DNA of 64,000 nucleotides from Fibrivirga algicola. Lineage in GTDB: Bacteria; Bacteroidota; Bacteroidia; Cytophagales; Spirosomataceae. Under the pieces are notes generated by a model. The model was given only the letters and a program-made list of their open reading frames with translations, had not been told where the DNA came from and ran no database searches. The stretch lies in NCBI RefSeq assembly GCF_011742925.1, contig NZ_WAEL01000005.1, positions 453,934 to 517,933 of the forward strand. Reading direction: 5' to 3'. Position 1 is the stretch's first letter. The number at the start of each line of letters is the position of its first letter. Below are positions 8,625 through 16,173 of the stretch, in pieces. The position numbers and the translations under genes are program-made.

Positions 8625-8966
8625 TCAGATTGCTGGTTTCAGGTTGAGGATTGTGTTCAGGTTTTCCACGAATGAGCGGAGTTCAGAGACGCGGCTCACG
8701 GTTTGCTGATGGCCAATTTTGGTGAGCGAGTAATATTTCCGTGCCCGGCCGTCTACCACCTCTGTCTCGGCAGTGAGCAGGCCCTCGGCTTCCAGCTTAT
8801 GCAACGATGGGTAGAGGGCCCCTTCTGTAATGATCATTTCACCCGCCGTAAAGGCTTTCACCTGCTGAGTGATCTCATACCCGTACATCCGCTCGCGATC
8901 TTCCAGTAGCTTGAGAATGATAACCGACAAGCTTCCTTTTAGGACGTGTTGCGTCGTATTGTTCAT
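8625..8966 (-). CDS. PadR family transcriptional regulator
   Basis: A 113-residue protein with the PadR winged helix: LKGSLSVIILKLLEDRERMYGYEI, TEGALYPSLHKLEAEGLL, then the wing GRARKYYSLTKIG and a short C-terminal dimer helix. The length is typical of the small PadR-s1 type. Such regulators repress the genes that follow them and often their own promoter. The gene overlaps the downstream membrane gene by one base (TGATG), so the two are translationally coupled. Interleaved inverted repeats just upstream of its ATG are a likely operator. Confidence 0.93.
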   Translation of the reverse strand: MNNTTQHVLKGSLSVIILKLLEDRERMYGYEITQQVKAFTAGEMIITEGALYPSLHKLEAEGLLTAETEVVDGRARKYYSLTKIGHQQTVSRVSELRSFVENLNTILNLKPAI

Positions 8967-8995
8967 ATAACAAGTATACAGAGAAGTTATATACT
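8965..8995 (-). promoter_or_regulatory. Putative PadR operator over its own promoter
   Basis: Two interleaved inverted repeats lie immediately upstream of the PadR start codon: ATATAAC (8965-8971) with GTTATAT (8986-8992), and AGTATA (8973-8978) with TATACT (8990-8995). On the minus strand 8978-8971 reads TATACTTG, one base away from the Bacteroidota -7 element TAnnTTTG. A repressor bound here would block its own promoter. This is inferred from symmetry and position only. Confidence 0.5.
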
Positions 8996-9010
8996 ATAGA
9001 TGCTTAGGTA

Positions 9011-9039
9011 TTGAAAAAAGTGACGGTTCCTTAACTTCG
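9011..9039 (+). promoter_or_regulatory. Putative promoter of the ROK kinase gene
   Basis: TTG at 9011-9013 and TAACTTCG at 9032-9039 (7 of 8 bases of TAnnTTTG) are 18 bp apart, close to the Bacteroidota spacing. Transcription would start near 9046, about 25 nt before the ATG at 9071. Confidence 0.5.
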
Positions 9040-9070
9040 CACCATAACTTTTATAATTCTTCACGTATAC

Positions 9071-9982
9071 ATGGGTTCAGCGCAGTATTTGGGTATCGAC
9101 GTGGGCGGCACGAACGTTAAAATGGGCGTGGTTGACGCTAAAACAGGTAAAATCAGCAATTTCTATAGCCACGACACCGATAGCTGGCGCCAGTCGGGCC
9201 ACTTTATGGATCAGTTTGCCGACGCCATTGCCGTGCAACTATATGCTAATAAAGAAGTAACCAAAGTAGGTATTGGTCTGCCCGGCATGATCAACCGCGA
9301 ACGCACAACACCGCTCGAAATCACGGCGATTCCCGAGCTGAATGGTGTGCCGATGGTCGACATTCTGAATAAACGCTTCCCCGATGTAGAGTTTTTTCTA
9401 GAAAATGACGCCAATGCGGCTGCTCTTGGCGAATTTTATTTTGTGGAGGACATGAATGATGAAAACTACATTTTCATCACATTAGGCACAGGCGTAGGCG
9501 GTGCGGCTATCATCAACAAAAAGGTATTTGTTGGGGGTGACGGCAACGCTATGGAACCGGGCCACATTCCGTCGCGAAACGGCAAAGTGCTGGAGCGCAA
9601 CATTGGTAAAAAAGAACTGCTCGATCTGGCCAATGAGCGCCGGTCCAGCTTTAAAGGGCAAACGACCCTCCCCAGCGATGGTAGTATCTCAACAACGGGT
9701 CTGGTAGCCGCTGCTGCCGAAGGCGATAAACTGGCGCTGGCGATCTGGTCGGAGGTGGGCGAAATGCTGGGTGAAGGGCTGGTGTCGCTGATCCGGATTC
9801 TCGATATCAAGCAAATCCTGATTGGCGGCGGTCTGTCGGCCTCTTTCGACTACATCATGCCTGCCGTTCAGAAAGAACTCGACTACTGGCTCACCCCATA
9901 TTACAAAAACGGCCTGACGGTTACCAAAGCCACGCTTGGCAACGATGCAGGCTTGCTAGGCGCCGCGTCGCTCTGCTTTTAA
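9071..9982 (+). CDS. ROK family sugar kinase (glucokinase-like)
   Basis: A 303-residue member of the ROK family, cytoplasmic ATP-dependent hexose kinases. The N-terminal phosphate loop is LGIDVGGTNVKMGVVD. The sugar site is seen as ENDANAAALGEF, with the conserved NDAN and its catalytic Asp. The second phosphate motif is ITLGTGVGGAAI, and EPGH corresponds to the ROK sugar-binding E-x-G-H. The adenosine region is ILIGGGLSASFDY. The CxCGxxGC zinc site of many ROK repressors and kinases is missing, and there is no DNA-binding domain, so it is a kinase and not a NagC-like repressor. Glucokinase is the likeliest role, but the substrate cannot be fixed from sequence. It is transcribed alone and is convergent with murB. 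Confidence 0.9.
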   Translation: MGSAQYLGIDVGGTNVKMGVVDAKTGKISNFYSHDTDSWRQSGHFMDQFADAIAVQLYANKEVTKVGIGLPGMINRERTTPLEITAIPELNGVPMVDILNKRFPDVEFFLENDANAAALGEFYFVEDMNDENYIFITLGTGVGGAAIINKKVFVGGDGNAMEPGHIPSRNGKVLERNIGKKELLDLANERRSSFKGQTTLPSDGSISTTGLVAAAAEGDKLALAIWSEVGEMLGEGLVSLIRILDIKQILIGGGLSASFDYIMPAVQKELDYWLTPYYKNGLTVTKATLGNDAGLLGAASLCF

Positions 9983-9987
9983 TGTTT

Positions 9988-10076
9988 GGTTTGAGGTTTG
10001 ATGTTGCGCTGCCTGGGTACGTTGCTTCCGTATAGAAGAGAACGCACCCAGGCAGCGCAACATCAAACCTCAAACC
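9988..10076. repeat. Perfect 31-bp inverted repeat between convergent genes
   Basis: The arms 9988-10018 and 10046-10076 are exact reverse complements with a 27-nt loop. The repeat fills the 98-bp gap between the ROK kinase stop (9982) and the murB stop (10081), leaving 5 and 4 bp. Position suggests a bidirectional terminator, but neither side has a T tract. The outer part repeats a TTTGAGGTTTGA phrase shared with the repeats at 22287 and 59292. Confidence 0.88.
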
Positions 10077-10080
10077 CTAT

Positions 10081-11106
10081 TCAGATAATGTTCACCTCGG
10101 GATTGATGCTGATGCCGAACTTCTCGAGTACAGAGGCCTGCACCTGATGGGCCAGTGCGAGAATCTCGTGGCCAGTAGCCCGGCCATAGTTTACCAGCAC
10201 CAGCGCCTGCTTGGCGTGTACACCGGCATCGCCGCTGCGATAGCCTTTCCAGCCTGCCTGCTCAATCAACCAGCCCGCCGGCACTTTCACGGTGTCGGTA
10301 CCCACCGGGTAGCCCGGTAGCGTTGGGTACGTTACCTTGAGTTGCTCGAACTGATTAGCCGGAATTTCGGGGTTCTTGAAAAAACTACCCGCATTGCCAA
10401 TCTCGGCCGGGTCGGGGAGTTTGCTGCGCCGAATCCGGATCACGGCATCGCTGATGGCCCGGATGCTCATTGTGTCGTCGGTAATGCCCATCTCGGCCAG
10501 CGTTTCGCTGATGGCCCCGTAGCGTGTATGGAAGATGGGCGTTTTGTTGAGCTTAAAGGTCACCGACGTGATAATGTACTGCCCCTTCAGTTCGTGCTTA
10601 AATACACTCTCGCGGTAACCGAATTGACAATCGGCATGGTCGAATCGCCGCTTCTCGCCGGTTTCGATATGTACCGCCTCTAAATGGTCGAAAATCTGTT
10701 CGATCTCTACGCCGTAAGCCCCAATGTTCTGCATGGGAGCGGCGCCAACTGTACCGGGGATGAGCGACAGGTTCTCCATTCCGGCAAAGTTTTTGTTCAC
10801 GCAGTACATAACCAGGTCGTGCCACCCTACACCGGCACCGGCCTGAACATAGATGTGCTGTTCGTCTTCGCGCACTACCCGGATACCACCGAGCGTTAGA
10901 CGAATAGCCAGTCCGTGAAAGTCTCTGGTAAGCAACAGGTTACTTCCTCCGCCTATGATTAGCTTGGGAAGTTGAGTAAATTCGTTGAGTTGAAAAAGCG
11001 TGTCGAGGTCAGTTTCCGAATCGATGTTGGCGAAATAAGTAGCCTGGGCCTCGATGCCGAAGGTGGTATAGGGCCGTAGCGATACGCTACGTTGTACGGT
11101 CAGCAT
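10081..11106 (-). CDS. murB: UDP-N-acetylenolpyruvoylglucosamine reductase
   Basis: MurB reduces UDP-GlcNAc-enolpyruvate to UDP-MurNAc with NADPH and FAD, the second committed step of peptidoglycan synthesis in the cytoplasm. The start at 11106 (MLTVQRSVSLRPYTTFG) gives 341 residues; the ATG at 11124 would sit only a few bases from the predicted transcription start. Motifs are LIIGGGSNLLL and GAGVGWHDLV (FAD domain), IPGTVGAAPMQNIGAYG, the substrate-domain YRESVFK, and the catalytic region GNAGSFFKNPEI with its active-site Ser. The C-terminal KQALVLVN-ATGHEI is also typical. This is the longer, type I (E. coli-like) form. Confidence 0.95.
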   Translation of the reverse strand: MLTVQRSVSLRPYTTFGIEAQATYFANIDSETDLDTLFQLNEFTQLPKLIIGGGSNLLLTRDFHGLAIRLTLGGIRVVREDEQHIYVQAGAGVGWHDLVMYCVNKNFAGMENLSLIPGTVGAAPMQNIGAYGVEIEQIFDHLEAVHIETGEKRRFDHADCQFGYRESVFKHELKGQYIITSVTFKLNKTPIFHTRYGAISETLAEMGITDDTMSIRAISDAVIRIRRSKLPDPAEIGNAGSFFKNPEIPANQFEQLKVTYPTLPGYPVGTDTVKVPAGWLIEQAGWKGYRSGDAGVHAKQALVLVNYGRATGHEILALAHQVQASVLEKFGISINPEVNII

Positions 11107-11126
11107 AGGTAACAAAATGATCACCC

Positions 11127-11143
11127 CAAAAGTAGTAGTTTTG
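11127..11143. promoter_or_regulatory. Back-to-back -7 elements for murB and the SPOR lipoprotein gene
   Basis: The 82-bp gap between the two starts contains TAGTTTTG on the plus strand (11136-11143) and TACTTTTG on the minus strand (11134-11127). Both match TAnnTTTG exactly and are one base apart, forming a near-palindrome CAAAAGTAGTAGTTTTG. Predicted starts near 11150 (+) and 11120 (-) leave leaders of about 40 and 15 nt. No clear TTG -33 box was found for either. Confidence 0.55.
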
Positions 11144-11188
11144 CAGCAAGCCGCTTAGATGTCGGCTAATCTCTTTTACCCACCAGCT

Positions 11189-11776
11189 ATGATGTCTTCA
11201 GTAGGAAAATTGCTCGTTGCAGGAACCACCCTGTTTGTCGCCTGGTCCTGTGCGCCTACTCCGGTAACCACCACCAGCCGCACAACCACCGGTAGCTACA
11301 ACGACTATTCAGAAGAGCTGTCGTCGGCCCGACCGGTGTTTGTGCCACCAGTTGCCAAGCCGGCAGCATCAGCGCCAGCCACCTTGCCGCCGGGCCGTTC
11401 AGTAGAAAATCCACGACGACCGGGTGGTCAAGTGGTACCTGCCGAAGCCATGCACGTAAACAAACGCCTCGACGCTATTTTGGACACAATCGCCGTTCAG
11501 AACCGCCGGGTGCGGTATGCGCCGGGTTATCGGGTGCAGGTATACGTGGGCAACGAACGGGCTGCGGCCGATGCCGCGAAGCTTCAGTTGTATCAATTAT
11601 TTCCTGAATTGAGTGCTTATATGAGCTATCAACAGCCTACTTATCGATTAAAAGTGGGCGATTTTATGAAAAAAATGGACGCTGAACGGTATTTCAGTAA
11701 GTTGAAATCTGCATTCGCTGCCGCGCAGTTACAACCTGATAAAGTAGACGTTAGGCGGGGCCTGTTGATAAAATAA
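11189..11776 (+). CDS. SPOR domain lipoprotein
   Basis: Starting at ATG 11189 (or 11192), this 195-residue protein has a lipoprotein signal with lipobox FVAWSC near residue 20, so it should be lipid-anchored outside the inner membrane. A Pro/Ala/Thr-rich linker follows, as is usual for crossing the periplasm. The C-terminal about 75 residues form a SPOR domain (YRVQVYVGNERAAADAAK, then YRLKVGDFMKKMDAERYFSKL), which binds denuded glycan strands at division sites. It is divergent from murB, another wall gene, and shares its promoter region. A division or peptidoglycan-associated role is likely; the exact role is unknown. Confidence 0.87.
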   Translation: MMSSVGKLLVAGTTLFVAWSCAPTPVTTTSRTTTGSYNDYSEELSSARPVFVPPVAKPAASAPATLPPGRSVENPRRPGGQVVPAEAMHVNKRLDAILDTIAVQNRRVRYAPGYRVQVYVGNERAAADAAKLQLYQLFPELSAYMSYQQPTYRLKVGDFMKKMDAERYFSKLKSAFAAAQLQPDKVDVRRGLLIK

Positions 11777-11856
11777 ATGCAATACAATAAGCGTCCTAAT
11801 GTAATTTTATGGCCTGATACACGAAATTTTACAAATTCTATATAATATATAATCGC

Positions 11857-12969
11857 ATGAAAAAAGCGTTGATCACCGGCATCACCGGGCAGGATGGAGC
11901 TTATTTGGCTGAATTGCTGCTCGAGAAAGGGTATGAAGTGCACGGCATTAAACGTCGAAGTTCGCTCTTCAATACTCAAAGGATCGATCATATGTATGAA
12001 GATCCGCATGAGACGCATGTTCGGTTTAAGTTGCATTACGGCGATCTGTCGGATTCAACGAACATCATTCGTATCATTCAGGAAATTCAGCCCGACGAAA
12101 TTTACAACCTGGGTGCAATGTCGCACGTGCGGGTTAGTTTCGACGAGCCAGAGTATACGGCTCAGGTTGATGGCATCGGTACGCTCCGTATTCTGGAAGC
12201 CGTTCGTTTGCTGGGCCTGACCGAAAAGACACGCATCTATCAGGCGTCTACTTCTGAGTTGTATGGCGGTGTACAGGGCCACGCTCAGTCAGAGACGACT
12301 CCGTTCTACCCTCGTTCTCCCTACGCCGTTGCCAAACTATATGGCTACTGGATCACGGTGAACTACCGCGAAGCCTACAACATGTATGCCTGCAACGGTA
12401 TCCTGTTCAACCATGAATCGCCGCTGCGTGGCGAAACGTTCGTAACGCGTAAAATCACTCGTGCGGTAGCCCGGATCGGCCTTGGTCTGCAAGACAAGGT
12501 GTTCATGGGTAACATCGATTCGCTGCGCGACTGGGGCCATGCCAAAGACTATGTGGAGGCGATGTACCTGATTCTGCAGCAGGATACCCCCGAGGACTTT
12601 GTGATTGCAACCGGCGTAACAACAACCGTACGCGACTTCATCAAAATGGCCTTCCAGGAAATCGGCGTTGAGCTGGAGTTCCGTGGTGAGGGTGTAGAAG
12701 AAAAAGCATTTGTGGTAAGTGCCAGCAACCCTGAGTTCCCGGTTGAAATTGGCAAAGAAGTCATGACGATCGATCCACGTTATTTCCGTCCAACTGAAGT
12801 TGATCTCCTGCTGGGTGATCCAACCAAAGCGATGACGAAACTGAACTGGACACCGAAATACGATCTGGCTGGTCTTGTAAAAGACATGATGCAGGCGGAT
12901 ATCGCGCTCTTCCAGCGCGACCAACTGCTGGCTAAGAGCGGCCACCAGGTGTTGAACTACTACGAATAG
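11857..12969 (+). CDS. gmd: GDP-mannose 4,6-dehydratase
   Basis: Gmd converts GDP-mannose to GDP-4-keto-6-deoxymannose, the first step towards GDP-fucose and related deoxysugars for surface glycans. At 370 residues the length is normal for this extended short-chain dehydrogenase. The NAD(P) loop is [16 protein letters not shown], followed by [17 protein letters not shown], the catalytic Thr/Ser region [10 protein letters not shown] with YxxxK in [12 protein letters not shown], and the family signature [17 protein letters not shown]. The closing enzyme (fcl/GDP-fucose synthase) is not next to it. It is transcribed alone, with an AT-rich upstream region and a strong terminator. Confidence 0.96.
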   Translation: MKKALITGITGQDGAYLAELLLEKGYEVHGIKRRSSLFNTQRIDHMYEDPHETHVRFKLHYGDLSDSTNIIRIIQEIQPDEIYNLGAMSHVRVSFDEPEYTAQVDGIGTLRILEAVRLLGLTEKTRIYQASTSELYGGVQGHAQSETTPFYPRSPYAVAKLYGYWITVNYREAYNMYACNGILFNHESPLRGETFVTRKITRAVARIGLGLQDKVFMGNIDSLRDWGHAKDYVEAMYLILQQDTPEDFVIATGVTTTVRDFIKMAFQEIGVELEFRGEGVEEKAFVVSASNPEFPVEIGKEVMTIDPRYFRPTEVDLLLGDPTKAMTKLNWTPKYDLAGLVKDMMQADIALFQRDQLLAKSGHQVLNYYE

Positions 12970-12980
12970 AACCTGTAGAA

Positions 12981-13036
12981 TACCAGCATCAAAAAAGGCT
13001 TCTTCCTGGCGGGAGAAGCCTTTTTTGATGCTGGTA
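12981..13036 (+). terminator. Strong hairpin terminator after gmd
   Basis: A perfect 23-bp stem (12981-13003 with 13014-13036) and a 10-nt loop begin 11 bp after the gmd stop. The arms contain A6 and T6 runs, so the hairpin carries a U stretch in either direction. Confidence 0.85.
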
Positions 13037-13119
13037 CCGTAAACCTGCTGAGAATTAGTAAAGGCACAGAAAAAGTTGCTGTAGCAGATGAATTGCCTTC
13101 CGTATATACGCCTAAAAAA

Positions 13120-13158
13120 AGAGCGTGCTATGGACTGATCAGTCACGTAGCACGCTCT
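13120..13158 (-). terminator. Terminator of the HtrA protease gene
   Basis: An 11-bp perfect stem AGAGCGTGCTA (13120-13130 with 13148-13158) with a 17-nt loop. Read on the minus strand it is followed by seven T residues. It lies 49 bp after the protease stop codon. Confidence 0.85.
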
Positions 13159-13207
13159 CACTCAGGGCAACTAGCCTAGCTCAGCTAATTGGCGACTCAT
13201 TTTACCA

Positions 13208-14746
13208 TTACATCGGCACGGCGTAATAGATCATGCGCGAACTGTTAGGATACATACCGATTAACAGCAAACCTTCACCTTCTTTCACGCTACCAACAAT
13301 CGTTTCGAGGTCTTTTACGGTCTTTACATTTTTACCGTTGGCCTTCATAATAATGAAGCCTTCCTCAATCTCTGTCTCGGCTAGTTTGCCATCCAGAATT
13401 TTGTTGACCCGAATGCCGAGGCCAGCACTGATGCCCATAGACTGCCGTTCTTTGTCGCTCAGGTTGGCAAACTCACCACCCAGCGCTTTCATAGTCGACG
13501 AAGCCAACTCTTCTTTCTTGATCACGTCGCGGCCACCGTTCCGGTTACGCAGTTCAAGTTTCACCTCGCGCTCTGAGCCATCGCGGTTGATCGTTACGTT
13601 GAGCACATCACCTGGGCGACGACGACCTACGATTTCGCGCATCTGCGCATCAGAATCGACTAGTTGACCTTCCATCTTCACGATCACGTCTCCTTTCTGG
13701 ATGCCGGCAGTTTTAGCAGCACCGTTATCAGTCACGCTTTCTACGTAGATACCACGGCCCACTTTAGCGCCAACTTCTTTCGCAATTTTGCTGTCCAGCT
13801 CACGGGGCAGAATACCGATATAACCGCGCTGCACGTTGCCAAACTTCACCAGATCGGCAGTTACTTTCTTCACCAGTGATACCGGCACAGCAAAGCCGTA
13901 GCCACTATAGTAACCGGTTGCTGACGCAATGGCCGAGTTGATGCCTACCAGTTCACCACGAAGGTTTACCAACGCGCCACCCGAGTTACCTGGATTGATC
14001 GCTGCATCTGTTTGAATGAATGATTCAATTGGCGTGTCGACTGGTTTGGCACCAGGCTGCTGTGGCTGCTGGTTGCGGCTCAGGATACCGATACCACGAC
14101 CTTTAGCACTCACGATACCAGCCGTTACCGTCGATTCGAGGTCGAGGGGATAGCCAACGGCCAATACCCATTCGCCCAGTTTCAGACCATCAGAGTCACC
14201 CAATGTAATGCTGGGCAGGTTGTTGGCTTCGATTTTCACCACGGCCAGATCGGTCAGTGGGTCGGTGCCAATCACTTTTGCTTTGAAGCTACGCTTGTCA
14301 GTCATCACTACCTCTACTTCGTCGGCATCCTGCACCACGTGGTTGTTGGTCACGATGTAGCCGTCTTTCGAGATAATTACGCCCGAACCTGAGGCCTGTC
14401 CCTGCTCACGGCGTGGGCGACCACCGCCCTGACCTTGTCCGCCGAATTCATCACCGAAAAATTCGCGGAAGATATCGGGCATCTGTTGCTGACGCACTGT
14501 ACGCGTCATTGTTGTGCGGATGTGCACCACGGTAGGCGATGCTGCTTCGGCGGCGTAAGCGAAATCACCTGGAGCACCCGAAGGGGCGTTGCCAGTCAAT
14601 GAGGCCAGCCGACCGAGCGGCGAACCTGCCGATGATTCGGTAAACACGACGTCCCGCTTGTTGAACCCAAGCAGGTTGTACGCGCCCAGTGTTACGGCGC
14701 TCGAGAGGAGGGCGATCAACACTAAAACTTTCCAGTTGCTTTTCAT
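13208..14746 (-). CDS. Do/HtrA family periplasmic serine protease with PDZ domains
   Basis: A 512-residue protease of the DegP/DegQ family, which degrades or refolds damaged envelope proteins. An N-terminal hydrophobic segment (about residues 7-25) is a signal anchor or signal peptide. The trypsin-like domain has the full triad: His136 in VTNNHVVQDAD, Asp166 in TDLAVVKIE and Ser255 in NPGNSGGAL. A Gly/Arg/Gln-rich insert (about residues 103-120, QGQGGGRPRREQ) resembles the flexible LA loop. PDZ1 covers about residues 300-400 (GYIGI, GAAKTAGIQKGDVIVKMEG) and a weaker PDZ2 covers about 420-505 (SAGLGIRVNKI, EEGFIIMKANG). It is monocistronic, with its own terminator. Confidence 0.94.
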   Translation of the reverse strand: MKSNWKVLVLIALLSSAVTLGAYNLLGFNKRDVVFTESSAGSPLGRLASLTGNAPSGAPGDFAYAAEAASPTVVHIRTTMTRTVRQQQMPDIFREFFGDEFGGQGQGGGRPRREQGQASGSGVIISKDGYIVTNNHVVQDADEVEVVMTDKRSFKAKVIGTDPLTDLAVVKIEANNLPSITLGDSDGLKLGEWVLAVGYPLDLESTVTAGIVSAKGRGIGILSRNQQPQQPGAKPVDTPIESFIQTDAAINPGNSGGALVNLRGELVGINSAIASATGYYSGYGFAVPVSLVKKVTADLVKFGNVQRGYIGILPRELDSKIAKEVGAKVGRGIYVESVTDNGAAKTAGIQKGDVIVKMEGQLVDSDAQMREIVGRRRPGDVLNVTINRDGSEREVKLELRNRNGGRDVIKKEELASSTMKALGGEFANLSDKERQSMGISAGLGIRVNKILDGKLAETEIEEGFIIMKANGKNVKTVKDLETIVGSVKEGEGLLLIGMYPNSSRMIYYAVPM

Positions 14747-14926
14747 GGTATTGGGGTACTGACAGTTGTTTTATGTAGGATTATGGGCGGCGAAAAAGGC
14801 GTCGGTATAGTCATTTTAAAGGGTGCCTAGCCTGCCGCTTCTGAGGGTATAACGATCAGTAGGCGGCGAAAAATTCGATTCCCAATACCCCCTTAACGAT
14901 TTTTAACAGCGGATGTTTTTTTCCAG

Positions 14927-15021
14927 GTTTCAGGTTGCAAGTCTCAGGTTTCAAGTGCTTCGCTTACTTACAGATGGTCAATAAGCGAAGCACTTGAAAC
15001 CTGAGACTTGCAACCTGAAAC
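14927..15021. repeat. Perfect 40-bp inverted repeat, the longest in the window
   Basis: The arms 14927-14966 and 14982-15021 are exact reverse complements with a 15-nt loop. The right arm ends on the last base of the glycosyltransferase stop codon, so the hairpin begins at the very end of that minus-strand gene. It lies about 180 bp upstream of the htrA start. The arm is itself repetitive (CAGGTTTCAGGTTGCAAG, then CTCAGGTTTCAAG). There is no T tract. A terminator or mRNA 3'-end stabiliser fits the position, but a 40-bp perfect stem is far longer than termination needs. Confidence 0.9.
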
Positions 15022-16082
15022 TACCCTTCCAGATACAACGCCCAGTATTGTTTTGCGGTGTTTTCCCAGCGGAATCGGTTGGCCTGCCATTGGAGGCGCT
15101 GGGCTTTGAGCGGATCGTCGTAATAATCGCGCATGCCCGTTCGAAGTGTTTCAACCACGTCTTCGGGTTCGAACGAGTCGAAGTAGAACGCTTCCCGGCC
15201 ACCAACCTCAGGCAGGCTTGTCAATCGTGACAGAAAAACGGGTTTGCCGACGCTCATTGCCTCGACAACCGGCAGACCGAAGCCTTCACTTAATGAAGGG
15301 AATAAAAAGGCCTCGCAGTTGGTATACAGCCACGATTTAGTTGCCTCGTCGACGGGTCCGGTTTGCAGTACGTTATCAATGCCCAACTGACTGGCCTGTT
15401 CGCGCAGGTGCTGGGCGTAAGGATGGTCATTTCGCCCGGCCAACACCAGGGCATAGTCTGGAAATGCCTGTGCGATCGCCAGCAGCACGTGAATGTTCTT
15501 TTTGGGGTGCAACACGCCCAGGTATAAAAAAAATGGCTTATCCAGTCCGGTAAGTGCCGACGGCAGGTCAGTTGGGGGCGCGGGCAGATCAGATACGCCG
15601 ATGTACACAGTCTGAAGTGGCGTGCGCTCGGGTACGTGCAGGTGCTCTCGAACAACCGTGCCTGTGTAATCAGAAATGGTCGTGAGTACCTGCGCCCGGT
15701 TGATCCGGCGTTGAACGGCGGCCAGCTTACGCTTCTTCTTTGCCTGTGAGTAGTCGGCGCGCTCCAGAAAATTCAGGTCATTGATAGTCAGAACAAGCTT
15801 TCGGGGCCTCTGTGCAGGCCAGTAGGCACCATCCTGATGCAGGTTGTGCCAGACGTCGAACTGGCCGGGGCTGTAAAGTTTATACCGCCAACTGGCTTCG
15901 CGGTAGTGCAACGTACCTGAAGCAGGCCCAAAAACGCCCGCCTGCCCCGGTGGTACCAGAAATGTGAGCGATGTACCCGGTGGCTGCTGCCGAACTAGTT
16001 CCTGCCCTACACGCAAACAGGTTTGGCCCAGCCCGCTGTTCAGATCGCGTATCCGCTCGGTATCAACGAAAATAGTTTTCAT
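15021..16082 (-). CDS. Glycosyltransferase family 4 (GT-B fold)
   Basis: A 353-residue cytoplasmic glycosyltransferase. The N-terminal half contains the acceptor region (DVWHNLHQDGAYWP, LTINDLNFLER). The C-terminal nucleotide-sugar domain shows FFLYLGVLHPKKNIHVLL, the helix EATKSWLYTNCEAFLFPSLSEGFGLPVVEAM, which holds the E-x7-E motif of GT4 enzymes, and ALVLAGRNDHPYAQHL. It resembles mannosyltransferases that act on surface polysaccharide, but donor and acceptor cannot be read from sequence. Both flanks carry long inverted repeats, so it is probably transcribed alone. Confidence 0.88.
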   Translation of the reverse strand: MKTIFVDTERIRDLNSGLGQTCLRVGQELVRQQPPGTSLTFLVPPGQAGVFGPASGTLHYREASWRYKLYSPGQFDVWHNLHQDGAYWPAQRPRKLVLTINDLNFLERADYSQAKKKRKLAAVQRRINRAQVLTTISDYTGTVVREHLHVPERTPLQTVYIGVSDLPAPPTDLPSALTGLDKPFFLYLGVLHPKKNIHVLLAIAQAFPDYALVLAGRNDHPYAQHLREQASQLGIDNVLQTGPVDEATKSWLYTNCEAFLFPSLSEGFGLPVVEAMSVGKPVFLSRLTSLPEVGGREAFYFDSFEPEDVVETLRTGMRDYYDDPLKAQRLQWQANRFRWENTAKQYWALYLEG

Positions 16083-16091
16083 ATAAAAGAG

Positions 16092-16156
16092 CTAAAGTCC
16101 AGACCCTAACCCTGGACCACCTGTGAAATGGCATAAGGTTAGACCCTGGACTTTAG
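16092..16156. repeat. Interrupted inverted repeat between fabF and the glycosyltransferase
   Basis: Outer arms CTAAAGTCCAG (16092-16102) and CTGGACTTTAG (16146-16156) pair perfectly, and inner TAACC (16107-16111) pairs with GGTTA (16137-16141). Between them the seven-base word AGACCCT occurs in the same direction on both sides (16101-16107 and 16141-16147), so the middle cannot pair. It looks as if a piece of one arm was inverted. It lies after fabF on the minus strand. Confidence 0.7.
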
Positions 16157-16173
16157 TTATCAGTCAGCTTTTT

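Noticed and set aside
12337..13161. A 274-codon open frame antisense to gmd
   Set aside because: It lies fully opposite a well-conserved enzyme gene and its terminator; the translation is Cys/His/Phe-rich with no domain, a frame shadow of gmd.
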